Source: Caenorhabditis remanei
Taxonomy: Eukaryota > Nematoda > Chromadorea > Rhabditida > Rhabditidae
Assembly (NCBI RefSeq): GCF_010183535.1
Contig: NC_071331.1
Coordinates: forward strand, 20,584,001-20,648,000
DNA: 64,000 nucleotides
Reading direction: 5' to 3'
Part shown: positions 41,932-54,277 of the stretch, in pieces
How positions within the stretch are numbered: position 1 is the first letter of the stretch
How the letters are laid out: every line of letters begins with the position of its first letter
Notes under the pieces: model-generated
What the model was told of the DNA's origin: nothing
What the model saw: only the letters and a program-made list of their open reading frames with translations
Database searches by the model: none
Program-made: the position numbers and the translations under genes

Positions 41932-44900
41932 ATGGCGTCGGACGACGAGGAAGACTTCAAACAATTGCAAATTTCGCAGAATCGAAAGCATAAAAAAGCG
42001 GGAGGATGGCAGCAATTGGGTCTAGATCACTCAATCTTCAAAGCTATCGAAAAGAAGGGATTCAATCAGCCGACACCCATTCAAGTAGGCGATTTTTCGA
42101 TCGGAAAATCGATATTGGCGCGAAAAGTGGAAAATCTTCGATTAAATGACGAAAATAGGGTGAAAAATCGTGGAAAATCACATTTTTCACCTAAAAATCA
42201 TCAAAAAATCTCGAAAAATTAACTTTTCCAGCCAAAAATTATTGTTCTTGGCTGTAATTGTAATTTTTCCAGCTTTTGACGTTTTTTAGTGTTTATACTG
42301 TTAAATTTTATTGAAATTATCAGAAATTTTATGAAAAACTCATCTAAATTCATAAAAATAGCAAAAAAATTGTAAAAATTCGAATTTTCAGCAAAAAATT
42401 GGCTGAAATTCGAAAATTTTCGAAATTCAGTAAAATCTGCGAAATTTGAGCTGAAATACACAAAAATCAGCTAAAAAATATTATTGAATTGCATAAAAAT
42501 GACAAAAAATGAAAAAAAATTGAAAAAAAAAAAAATTTTTGAAAAATTTTGGATTTTTAACTTAAAACATCTGAAATATAATTTTAGCTTAAAAATCACG
42601 TTTTTCGCAGTAAAAACTGTCGGAAATCTCTTTTTTCCGGTTTAAATCGATAAATTTGGGAAAAAACAGTTTACACCATTCCAAGCTCAAAAACGATGAT
42701 TTTTAAAGTTTTTTGTTGGAAAACTGTTTCAGAACGTTCTGAAATACCGAAAAACACAAAAAACTGCAAAAAACCGGAAAAAACAACCCGGGGACTAGTT
42801 TTTTACACATTTTGGATTTCTAGGCCATCAAGTGGAAAACTAGTCCCCGGGTTATTTTTATCGACTTTTTTGCAGTTTTTTTCAGCGTAAATGCGTTTTT
42901 TTTCAGCCGTATCCGCCCAGAAATCTGGTTTTTTTGTTGAAAACCAAGATTTTGTTCAAAATATCGTGAAAAATACCATTTGCAGCCTGGAAAAACCCTC
43001 TGAAAACCCGATTTCTCTATATTTTTCAGCCTAAAACACCGTAATTCCTATATTAACTTTAATTTCAGCGAAAAACGATTCCATGCATAATGGACGGAAA
43101 AGATGTCGTCGCCATGTCACGTACCGGTTCGGGTAAAACCGCCGCCTTCGTGATTCCGATGCTTCAGAAGTTGAAGGGAAGAGATACGAAGGGAATTCGG
43201 GCGTTGATGGTATCACCAACACGAGAATTGGCACTTCAAACATTCAAAGTTGTCAAAGAGGTGAGAAATCGCTGAAAATTCGGCTGAAATCGGTTAAAAT
43301 GGCGAATTTTTAGTCGAAAACTGGATTTTTCAGGTGCTAATCAACCGGAAACCGTTGTAAAACCATCAAAAACCATTAAAAACCATTAAAAATAACCCGG
43401 GGACTAGTTTTTAAAAATTTTGGTTTTCTAGGCCACCAAGTGAAAAACTAGTCCCCGGACTGGTTTTTGTGGTTTTTAGCGGTTTTTAGTGGTTTTTAAA
43501 CGGGTTTGAAGTCATTTTTCATAGAAATTTTGCATTTTTGAGTTGTAAAAATCCGGTTTTTTCCATGAGAACCTCCACTTTTCTATTTTTTGTGACTTTT
43601 TTGAAATTTTAATCGAAAAATCGGATTTGTCAGATGCTAACAACCGGAAACCGTTAAAAAACCATTAAAAACCAATGAAAATGACCCAGGGACTAGTTTT
43701 TACCAGAATTTGGTTTTCTAGGCCACCAAGTGAAAAACTAGTCCCCGGGCGGTTTTTTGTCAATTTTTTGAGTTTTAAAGTGATTTTGTACTGATTTCAG
43801 CCAATTCTAGCTGTAAACCTTGAGTTTTTAATATATTTTAAACCAGAATTAGGGCTTTCTAGGCCACCAGCTGGAATACTAGTCCCCCCAACCGGTTTCA
43901 GATTTTTTTTTCTATGCTCTGAAGCGAATTTTATCAATTTTCATCACAAAAACAGCAATTTTAGCTGAGATCAATCAAAAAATTAAGAAAATTTACTGAA
44001 AATGAGCTGGGGGACTAGTTTGGCTTTCTAGGCCACCAGCTGGAAAACTAGTCCACCAATTCAGTTTTGGATGGAAAATCGAAGGAAAACGGTCGAAAAA
44101 TCACCAAAAATTGATTAAAAACGACTAAAACAGGCCCGGGGACTAACTTTCTCCAAATTTGGTTTTCTAGGCCATCAAATGGAAAACTAGTCCCCAGACC
44201 TAATTTTTCTGAGGTTTTTGCTGGTTTTGAGGTAAAAAACTTGAATTTTCTTGATTTTCCTTGCCAAAATCCGAGTTTTCAGCCATTTTTTTCCTGAATT
44301 TTATTGAAAAAATCTTAATTTTCTCTGGTTTTTTTCAGCTCGGCCGCTTCACCGGACTCCGTTGTGCGTGTCTCGTCGGAGGAGATGTTCTTGAGGATCA
44401 ATTTTCGACGATTCATGAGAATCCTGATATGTAAGTTGCGGATTTTGTGATTTTTTTAGGTGAAAAATGCTCAAATTTGGCTCAATTTCGACCAATTTAA
44501 GCTGAAAATTCGGATTTTGGCATGAAAAATCGTGAAAATCCGAGTTTTTTACCCCAAAAACGGCTAAAAACGGCTAAAATTAGGTCGGGGGACTACTGTT
44601 CCACTTGATGGCCTAGAAATTCAAATTTGGAGAAAGTTAGTCCCCGGGTCTTTTTTAGCCGTTTTTGATCAATTGTTTTGGTTTCTCGACTGATTTTTGA
44701 CGTTTTTCGCTGATTTGGGCACCTTTTTTTGATAAAAATCGCAATTTTTTCAAAAAATTTTCAAATTTTCAGTCTTCTCGCCACACCGGGACGTCTTCTC
44801 CACGTCATCGTCGAAATGGATCTCCGTCTTTCATTCGTTAATTATGTTGTATTCGATGAGGCTGATCGTCTATTCGAAATGGGTTTTCAGGATCAATTGA

Positions 44901-47900
44901 CTGTTAGTTTTGGCGGGAAAATTTGAATTTTGAGTAAAAAAAAAAAGAGTTTTTCGACTGAAAATTTGAATTTTGAGCCGAAAATTGAGTTTTTTGACTG
45001 AAAATTCATTTAAAATCTCAATTTTCACCTCAAAAACAACCCGGGGACTAGTTTTCCACTTGATGGCCTAGAAAACCAAATTGGGAAAAGTTAGTCCCCG
45101 GGTCGGTTTTAGTCGTTTTTGATCAATTTTTGGTGATTTTTTAATCGATTTTTTCACAGGAAACACTGAAACGTATCCCTGAAAGTCGTCAAACTCTTCT
45201 TTTCTCCGCCACACTGCCGAAAATGTTGGTCGATTTCGCGAAAGCTGGTCTGACTGATCCAATGTTGGGTAAGTGGCTTAAAAATTGATGAAAAACAATC
45301 AGAAATCGTGAAAATTCGAGGTTTTTACACCAAAAACGACGAAAATTGGGTCGGGGACTAGTTTTCCACTTGATGGCCTAGAAATCCAATTTTGGAGAAA
45401 GCTAGTCCCCGACTAATTTTTGACAGTTTTCATGATTTTTGAGCTTCTTTCGGTTGAAAAACTGTTCCAAAACGTTCTGAAACATCGAACAACAACAAAA
45501 ATCTGCAAAAAGTCGACAAAACAAACCCAAGGACTAGTTTTTACACATTTTGGTTTTCTAGGCCACCAGGTGGGAAACTAGTCCCCCGGCTATTTTTATC
45601 GGTTTTTATCAATTTTTCGATTTTCGACTCATATTTCACGTTTTTCGCCGATTTCCCATCCAAAACTGATTTGGTGAACTAGTTTTCCATCTGGTGGCCT
45701 AGAAAACCAAAACTAGTCCCCCGAACCAAATTAGTTCATTTTCGGTCAATTTCCATGATTTTTATTCAATTTTTGAGTATTTTCCGTGTTTCAGACAGGT
45801 TTTTGCCTAAAAATCTCTTTTTTTTCAGTCCGCCTCGATGTAGACGAGAAAGTGAGTGAGAAACTGTCGATGGTATTCTGTATGTGTCGTCCCGAGGAGA
45901 AATTGTTCGCTTTGCTCCATTTGTGCAGGTAAGACGATGTAAAGTGACTGAAAAACGATTTTTTAACAAAAAAAACCATCAAAAACGGGCAATAACAACA
46001 AAAAGCAGTCGGGGACGAGTTTTTTCAAATTTCGGTTTTTCTAGGTGTTTTTCTTGTTTCACGTGAAAAAATCATGAAAAATGCGATTTTCAGCAAGAAA
46101 AACCTCAAAAAAACCACCCAAAACTATCAAAAATGACCCAGGGACTAGTTTTCTTAAATTTGGTTTTCTAGGCCACCGATTGGAAAACTAGTCCCTCGGA
46201 GTGATACAGCCCAAAAACAAGTTTTTGATCCCTTGAAAACAAAAAACTGGAAAAAGTCTATGAAAATAGACCGGGGACTAGTTTTCCACTTGGTGGCCTA
46301 GAAAACCAAATTTAGGAAAACTAGTCCCCGGGCCATTTTTAACAGTTTTGCTGACTTTTTGAGGTTTACGTTGTTAGAAATCGCATTTTTTCATGATTTT
46401 TCACCTATGAAACAAGAAAAAACAGCCCGTGGACTACTTTTTTGACACGTGGCCTAGAAAACCAAATTTTGAAAAAACTAGTCCCCGGCCCAAATTTTTC
46501 GGTTTTACTCGATTTTGAGTGTTTTAAAGAGCGAATTCTAGTCATTTTACCCCATAAAATCCATAATTTTCCAGACGTATGGACCGTGAGAACAAGCAGA
46601 CGGTCGTATTCTGTGCCACAATGAAACACGTCGAGTACGTCGTCGGAATTCTTCATCGTGCCGGAATCGACTGCTCATTCGTGTATTCTCAGTTGGATGC
46701 GACCGCCCGTAAACAGAATATTCAAAAGTTTCACGAGAAACAGAATAATATTCTCGTTGTGACGGACGTCGCCGCTCGTGGAGTCGATATTCCGCTGTTG
46801 GATACGGTAAGGAAGATGAAGAAATCGAATTCTGATGGCCTAGAAACCCAAAAAATGTGCGAAAAAACCATCAAAAACCGTAAAAATCGGTTCGGGGACT
46901 AGTTTTTTTGGATCGTGGCCTAGAAAACCAAAATTTGAAAAACTAGTCCCTCGGTCATTTTTTACAGTTTTGATGGTTTTTTGTGATTTTTCTTGTTGAA
47001 AATCGTATTTTTCATGATTATTCACCTATGAAACAAGAAAAAACAGCGTGGGGACTAGTTTTAGACCCGGTGGCCTAGAAAACCAAATTGTGGAAAACTA
47101 GTCCCCGACTCATTTTTCAATGTTATTGATGATTTCAGAGGTTTTTAGTTTAAAATACGTTCTGAAACATCAAAAAACCGCAAAAAACCACAAAAAAAAC
47201 ACAAAAAACAGCCCGTGGACTAGTTTTTGCGAATTTGGGTTTCTAGGCCACGTGTCGAAAAACTAGTCCCCGGTCTATTTTTATCGACTTTTTGCAGTTT
47301 TTTGTGGTTTTCAGAGGTGAAAACCCAGTTTTTGAGTTATACCACTCCGAGGGACTAGTTTTCCAAGACATGGCCTAGGAAACCAAATTTTGGGAAAACT
47401 AGTCCCCGTGTCATTTTTGATAGATTTGGGTGGTTTTTTGACGTTTTTCTTGATGAAAATAGCATTTTTCATGATTTTTTTCATGTGAAACAAGAAAAAA
47501 CAGCCTGGGGACTAGTTTTTCGACACGTGGCCTAGAAAACCAAATTTTGGGAAAGCTAGTCCCCGGACTATTTTTTGTTGTTTTTGTCCATTTTTGATGG
47601 TTTTTTGGGTCAAAAATGCCATTTTCAATGGTTTTTTCACTGTTTTCCCTCGATTTTTCTGCTAAAAACCCCTTTTTTTTCAGGTGATCAACTTGCATTT
47701 CCCATCAAAAGCCAAACTATTCGTGCATCGTGTCGGTCGTGTCGCCCGTGCCGGTCGTTCTGGAACTGCAATCTCTCTGATTGCAAACGATGAGTTACCG
47801 TATCTCACGGATTTATTCATGTTTTTGGGAAAACCCATCAATTTTGCATCGGACGCATCGGAATACAAGGGTTAGTGGTGGGAAAACATGCAAAATTTCA

Positions 47901-50900
47901 ATCGAAAACGGCTTGAAAACCACGAAAAACCATTAAAAACCCTCAAAAACCGCCCGGGGACTAGTTTTTCACTTGGTGGCCTAGAAAACCAAATTTCGAA
48001 AAAACTCGTCCCCGGGTCATTTTTATTGGTTTTTTTATGGTTTTTTCACGGTTTCCGGTTATTTAGCACCTGAAAAATCCGATTTTTCGCATAAAATTCC
48101 AAAAAAGTCACAAAAAATAGAAAAAGTGGAAGTTCTCATAGATAAAACGGATTTTTACAATTCAAAAATGCAAAATTTTTATGAAAAATGATTTCAAAAC
48201 TGTTAAAAACCATTAAAACCACTAAAAACTACAAAAACAGCCCGGGGACTAGTTTTTCACTTGGTGGCCTAGAAAACCAAATTTTGAAAAAACTCGTCCC
48301 TGGGTCATTTTTATTGGTTTTTAATGGTTTTTGTTTGTTTTTCACGGTTTTCGGTTAATTAGCACTCGAAAAAATCCTATTTTTCAATTTTCAGAAGACG
48401 AAACACTCATCGGACGTGTTCCCGATAGCATTGTCAGTTTGGAAACGGAATTTTTCAATTCAATTCATGATAATAATGAGGAAATGGTACTGTAACTGGG
48501 GAAAATACCCCATTAAGAAATCCTCTCATTTTCAGCTTGATTTACGTCAAAAAGCGACGAATGCAATGATGAAATACACGAGAACTCGTCAACCACCGTC
48601 AGCCGAGTCGGCGAGACGTGTCAAACAGGATATTCGGTAAATGGGGGGAAAAATTGAAAAAAAAATCGAGAAAAATGGGTTAAAATTGAGTTATTCAGTC
48701 GAAAATTGCAGGTTTTTAAAGTCGAAGTTCCATTTTTTGACATTTTTTTGAAATTTCAATTGAAAAATTAGATTTTTCAGATGCTGAATGACCGAAAACC
48801 GCGAAAAAAAACCATCGAAAACCATTAAAAACCAATAAAAATGACCCGGGGACTAGTTTTTTCAAATTTCGGTTTTCTAGGCCACCAAGTGAAAAACTAG
48901 TCCCCGGGCTGTTTTTAGTGGTTTTTAGTGGTTTTTAGTGGTTTCGAAGTCAATTTCGATTGAAATTTTGCGCCGAAAAGCAGCATCTCGTCTGGCGCAC
49001 CTTTGACGCGTTTCTAAATTTTTGAAGGAAAAATTGCTGTTCTGGAGCAAAAATTGTTGAAAATTAGTTTTTTTCAGTTTCTGGCGCACCTTCAACGCGT
49101 TTCAGGATAGATTTTCTGCAAAAAAGCGCACAAAACTCAGAAATTCGACCGCCTGCCGTACCTTTGACGCGTTTTTTGAAAGCTTTTTTTTTGTAAAAAT
49201 CATGTTGTTTATCAAAAGTTGAAGGTTTTCGGGCTGAAAATCACTTTTTGAGTCGTCTGGCGCACCTTCGGCGCGTTTCATAATAGATTTTCTGCAAAAT
49301 TACATGAAAAAGCGCACAGAACTCAAAAATCTGATTGTCTGGCGCACCTTTGGCGCGTTTTGTGGAATCTTTGTATGCAAAAACTATAGAAAAACAAAGA
49401 ATTTCAACACATTTTCATCCTGCTGCTGGTGCGCATTTGACGTGTTTTTGTAAGATTTTCAGCCCAAATTATTGAAAAGATACGGTATCCTTTAAAACGC
49501 GCCTAAGGCGCACCAGAGAGGTCACTAAATAATGCAAAACTGTGTGTCTGTTAATGTGTCCAGGTGTCCGGATGTACAGAGACTAGTCTGGGGCACCTTT
49601 GACGCGTTTTTCAAATTGTCAAAAACGCGTCAACGGCGCGCCAGACTTTGTGAAATTCTGGAGTCTGGCGCGTCTGCGACGCGTTTTTTGTCAGATTTTC
49701 ACCGAAAATGGAGATTTTCTATTGAAAATCTTCACAAATTCTCTGTTTTTTTTTCAGAACGGATTCGGTCGAATGTGCTCCACATCCATTCCTGAAAGCA
49801 GAAGGAGACAAACAAAGTCACGATATTCTCAATCGACTTTCACAGTATAAAAGTCGAAATGTGAGTTTTTTGAATGAAACAAATCACATGTTCAGCTTTT
49901 TTAACTGAAAAATATGGTATTTTCAGCCATTTTTTACTTAAAAAATCTTATTTTTAGCTAATTTTGACTGAAAAAATCGAATTTTCAGCTTTTTAAACTT
50001 AAAAATTCACATTTTGCAGTTATTTTTCACCCCTAAAGTGACATTTTCAGCTAATTTCACTCTGAAAATCACCAACTATATTTTTCTCTTTTTTAAAAAA
50101 CTATTTTTGGACGGAAAAATCGTATTTTAAACCGAGAAATAGGAGTTTAGACCGAAAAAATCGGTTTTTTGACTGAAAAACCGTACTTTTTGCCTGAAAA
50201 TTGTATTTTTAAGTGAAAAAACCGTACTTTTTCGTCAGGCTCCAAAATATCACAAAGTCTGGCGCGCCGTTGACGCGTTTTTGACAATTTGAAACGCGTC
50301 AAAGGTGCCCCAGACTAGTCTCTGTACATCCGGACATCTGGGCACATTAACAGACACAATTTAGAATTATTTAGTGACGTCTGGTGCGCCTTAGACGCGT
50401 TTTTTGGACTGAAAATCCGACAAAAACACGTCAAAGGCGCACCAGCAGCAGGATGAAAATCTTGAAATTCTTTGTTTTTCTATAGTTTTTGCATACAAAG
50501 ATTCCAAAAAACGCGTCAAAGGTGCGCCAGACAATCGGATTTTTGAGTTCTGTGCGCTTTTTCATGTAATTTTGGCTGAAAATCTATTATGAAACGCGTC
50601 AAAGGTGCCCCAGACGACTGACAATCGGATTTTTGAGTGAAAAATTACATTTTTTAACGAAAAAATTACATTTTCAACTATTTTTTTTCTCAAAAAATCA
50701 CATTTTCAGCAAATTTTCATCCCTAAAACCTCTGAAATTTTCAGACAATCTTCGAAATGAACAAATCGCAAAAATCGCAAGCTCTTGCCGTAATGCAAGC
50801 GAAACGTAAAGCCCATGAACCGCGTATTTCTACAGTAACCGAAGAGAAACGAAAACAAAAAGAGGAGAGAGAGCAGAGAGACGCAGAGAAATCAGTGGAA

Positions 50901-53900
50901 GGAGAGAGAGAGCAAGGAGACGCAGACATTATCGGAGTGGATGAAGGAGAGCTGGAAGCTGTCTTCGGAACGGTCATCGGATCGACGAAACATAATGAGA
51001 CGTCAGAAGAGAAGAAGAAACAGAAGTCTTCTGGAGGAGGAAAGAGAGTCGATAGGGCTGAGCAGATGAGACATGAGAGGGTAAGGAAATGGCAGAAAAT
51101 TCCGTCAAAAATGAGCATTTTTGACTGAAAATAACAGAAAAAATCGTTAAAATTCGGTCGAAAATGAAGATTTTTGACTGAAAATGTCTGAAAAATTAGC
51201 GTTTTTGACTGAAAAATGGCAAAAAAAAAGGGATTTTTGACTGAAAATGACAGAAAAAAAAGTGGGAAAATTCTGTCAAAAATGGGTATTTTTCAGACTT
51301 GTCAAAAATCGGGCCGGCCCGGGCCGGGCCGAGATTTTTCTTGAGTTTGGCCCGGCGGGCCAAAATTTTTCCTGATTTCAAAAAATGGGAACCCGCTTTT
51401 ACCAAATTTTATTTGAAATTTTTCGAAAAAATAGAGTAAAAATGCTTAAATTATCATACATATTCACATTTTTCATAAAATTTTCAAAAAAAAAAATCAA
51501 AAACTCAACATGTTTCAAAAGAGCTTGGCCGGGCCGGGCCGGGCCGGGCCGAGATTCTTCCTGAGTTTGGCCCGGCCCGGCCCGGCCCGTGACAAGTCTG
51601 GTATTTTTGACCACTGGCGCACCTTCGACGTGTTTTTTTCTGAAAAATCCAGTTTCCTTAATAAAACATCTTCGAAAACTCTGGTGCACCTTAGGCGTGT
51701 TTTGCCGGAATTTTTCTTGTGAGAAATTACTGCAAATACATCAAATATGTTGGCGTACCTTCGACGATTTTTGAGCGAATTTCTTGAAATTTTCTAAAAA
51801 TAAAAAAAACTTGTTTTTGAATGAAAGTTTTTAAAAATCCGGGCAAAAACGAGTTGAAAAGGAATTTCCCGTCGAACTGGCGTGCCATTGACGCGTTTTT
51901 ATGGAGAAAGAGCTAAAAATGGATCAAAAACTAGTTGAAAGTCAATCTGGGGTGCCATTGACGCGTTTTCTGATTTCAAAACGCGTCAAAGGTGCGTCAA
52001 AGGTGACTTCAAAACCGTTAAAAACCATTAAAAACCCTGAAAAACCGCCCGGGGACTAGTTTTTCACTTGGTGGCCTAGAAAACCAAATTTTGAGAAAAC
52101 TAGTCCCCGGGTCATTTTCATTGGTTTTTGATGGTTTTTTCACGATTTCCGGTTATTTAGCACTCGGAAAATCCGATTTTTCGATTAAAATCTCAATTTT
52201 CTTCTTGCAGGAAAAGCACTACGTTCCATATCAATCATCGGATCACGTGTCCGAAAGACAATTGGCTTTGGATAAAGTTGATTTCGCGAGACAAGCCGAA
52301 GGTGCATCTGTCGATATCATTATGGACGACGATAGAGGAATGTACAATCAGAAACATGGTCAGAGATGGGATCGTCGACTGAAAAAATACGTTGGATTAA
52401 GTGGAAATGAGCCGGCGAATAAAAAGATTCGAACGGAAGACGGTACATGGCTTCCGGCGAGTTATAAGACTGGAAAATATGAAGAATGGAAACAGAAACA
52501 GAAGATTGGATTCAATCAGAAGGGAGCAGAGGGAGAAGGAGACGCAGACGAACAGGATTACGGTAGAAAGAGAAAGTGGAAAATGGAGACGAGCAAGGGA
52601 GGACCCAAACACTCGGAACTCAAGAATAAGGACCAGATTCTTAAGGTTTGTTTTGCGAATTTAATGAAAAAATCCCAAAAAATTAAGTTTTTCCACCGAA
52701 AAACGGCAAAAAACGACGAAAATTGGGTCGGGGACTAGTTTTCCAAAATTTGGTTTTCTAGGCCACGTGTCGAAAAACTAGTCCCCGGGTCGTTTTTTCT
52801 AGTTTCACTGGTAAAAAATCATGAAAAATGGGATTTTCAACAGGAAAAGCATCAAAAAAGATTTTTTGAGAAAAAGTATGATTTTTGACTGAAAATACAT
52901 TGTTTTATGGTCGAAATTGTCTTTTTCAGCTTAAAAATAACATGTTTTAGTATTTTTAGACCACAAAACTGGAATTTTCAGTCTGAACTCACTTCAACAA
53001 GAGAAAATCCAATTTCCAGCTCAAAAAATAACATTTTTCATGTAAAAACATTGATTTTCAGCGGAAAATCGTCGAGTTTGAAAATTTTTGACCAAAAACC
53101 GAAAAATTCAAGAAAAAAAAAATTTCAAAAAAACTGTCTGAAAAATGAGTTTTTCGGAGGCGAAAACCTTGAATTTGTATGAAAACTGTAAGTATTTCAT
53201 AGAAAGACCCCCAAAAATCTGTTTTTGAGTACAAAATTAGAAAAAATGAGAAAAAAAAACTAAAAATCGCTATTTTTGTTACTTAATTTTTGAAAACCGG
53301 TCAAAACCACGTTTTCTCATTAAAAAAGAAGGCTGAATCGAGTTTTTCGACACAAAATTACAAGGAAAATAGATTTTTGACTAGAAATTGCAATTTCCAG
53401 CAGCTGAATATAGAAAATGCTGATTTTCTTCTGTCTGGCGCACTTTTTACGCGTTGGACTTGTTCGGTAGAGAAAATTGCGGAAAAAAAGAGCGACATGA
53501 ACCGAATTTTAATAATAAATTGCAATTTTTTTGACTAAAATTGCGTTTGCTGAATAAAAGTCTGGAAATTCGGCTTCAAATCACACAGAAAACAGCGAAC
53601 CAATGACAGCTGGCGCATCTCGAACGCGTTTTCATAATTAGGTCTTTTATGAGATTTTTGTGAAAAATTTTGTACGAAAATTCGATTTTTCCCCCCCAGA
53701 AAATCGTTTTTTCAGCCCAAAAAGTCAAATTTTTATGCTGAAAATCGTCGAAAAATCCGTTTTTCAGCCCAAAAATCTCCATTTTTTCAGGGTCGCCGTA
53801 AACAAGAGAAACTCGAAAACTACATGGAGCATCGTCGTCAATCGAATATCAAAAAGAAGGCGTCGCTGGGCGGAGCCTCGTCGAGAGGGGGCGGAGCCTC

Positions 53901-54018
53901 AAGAGGGGGCGGAGCTTCGAGAGGCGGTGGATTCAGAGGAGGGCGTGGCGGAGGAATGGGCGGAGCCAGAGGGGGCGGAGCTTCCCGCGGAGGCGGAAAA
54001 TTCGGAAAAAGACGTTGA
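41932..54018 (+). CDS. DDX54: ATP-dependent RNA helicase DDX54 (Dbp10 family)
   Basis: Nucleolar DEAD-box helicase of 60S ribosome biogenesis. Fourteen exons: 41932-42084, 43069-43260, 44339-44430, 44773-44902, 45160-45268, 45829-45928, 46575-46806, 47684-47870, 48395-48486, 48536-48636, 49758-49860, 50745-51080, 52211-52645, 53791-54018. The sum is 2490 nt, in frame, 829 residues. Motifs: Q motif GFNQPTPIQ (43-51), Walker A SRTGSGKT (68-75), PTRELA (101-106), TPGR (150-153), DEAD (174-177), SAT (205-207), TDVAARGVD (322-330), [11 protein letters not shown] (351-361). Exon 13 carries the Dbp10 C-terminal region ([18 protein letters not shown]). Exon 14 ends in an RGGG/GGAS repeat tail, RNA-binding RGG type. 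Introns are built largely from hairpin and GCGC repeats, so 2.5 kb of coding sequence spreads over 12 kb. Confidence 0.96.
42785..48905. repeat. GGGGACTAG hairpins throughout DDX54 introns 1-10
   Basis: More than 20 copies (for example near 42788, 43397, 43688, 44140, 44587, 45041, 45355, 45531, 46139, 46272, 46894, 47051, 47216, 47350, 47506, 47955, 48243, 48846) in both orientations. Almost every intron longer than 300 bp has at least one; the 48-nt intron 48487-48535 shows the unexpanded state. Non-repeat intron sequence (such as 42090-42780) is A/T-rich with no recognised element. Confidence 0.85.
48975..50625. repeat. GCGC-unit repeats forming long inverted arms around DDX54 exon 11
   Basis: Units near TGGCGCACCTTTGACGCGT occur about 10 times in + orientation before exon 11 and as complements (ACGCGTCAAAGGTGCGCCA) after it. 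Beyond the unit itself, the whole segments 49252-49653 and 50250-50619 are reverse complements, including unique text such as TTTGTATGCAAAAACTATAG / CTATAGTTTTTGCATACAAA and GTACAGAGACTAGTC / GACTAGTCTCTGTAC. Confidence 0.92.
51294..51600. mobile_element. GC-rich hAT-like element in DDX54 intron 12, 8-bp TSD
   Basis: CAGACTTGTCA and TGACAAGTCTG ends. GTATTTTT at 51286-51293 and 51601-51608 is the exact duplication. Arms GGGCCGGCCCGGGCCGGGCC and GGCCCGGCCCGG, each with GATTTTTCTTGAGTTTGGCC-like text repeated within the element. Confidence 0.9.
51610..52110. repeat. GCGC units and one hairpin in DDX54 intron 12
   Basis: Degenerate GCGC-family units near 51614, 51681, 51750, 51877 and 51946 (CTGGCGTGCCATTGACGCGT and relatives), an inverted unit at 51978, and a GGGGACTAG hairpin at 52049-52110. 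52650-53780 (intron 13) has one hairpin at 52730-52790 and GCGC units near 53436 and 53610, otherwise A/T-rich sequence. Confidence 0.75.
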
Positions 54019-54277
54019 AGGCTGGCGTGCCTTTGACGCGTTTTTGTTAATTATTAATTTGTTGATTTTTGTTAGACTCCGCCCACTTTTAAATTGTTTT
54101 TTTTGTTGTTGTTAAAAATGAACTATTTTTCGGTTTTTGGCGGATTTTTAGGCGATTTTACTGTAATTTTTACAGTTTTTATACCTTTTTTCTGTATTTT
54201 TTGACCAATTTTTCTTTTTTTCAGGAAAATAATTGATTTTCAGACTCAAAAAAGGCCTACAGAATAGATGAACTACG
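54019..54277 (+). promoter_or_regulatory. Short DDX54 to zinc-finger gene linker
   Basis: The 259 bp between the DDX54 stop and the next ATG contain a GCGC unit (54024), T-rich runs, and two successive TTTTCAG acceptors (ending 54224 and 54243), the second 34 nt before the ATG. This is compatible with spliced-leader addition in an operon. No clear AATAAA is present. Confidence 0.42.

Noticed and set aside
33525..48905. CRISPR-like array, because similar palindromes recur at regular spacing
   Set aside because: Eukaryotic introns, hairpins imperfect, spacers themselves related, no cas genes.
53660..54115. Alternative 151-aa frame over the last DDX54 exon
   Set aside because: The DDX54 frame continues from exon 13 through a proper acceptor into the RGG tail; the other frame is a GC-rich shadow.
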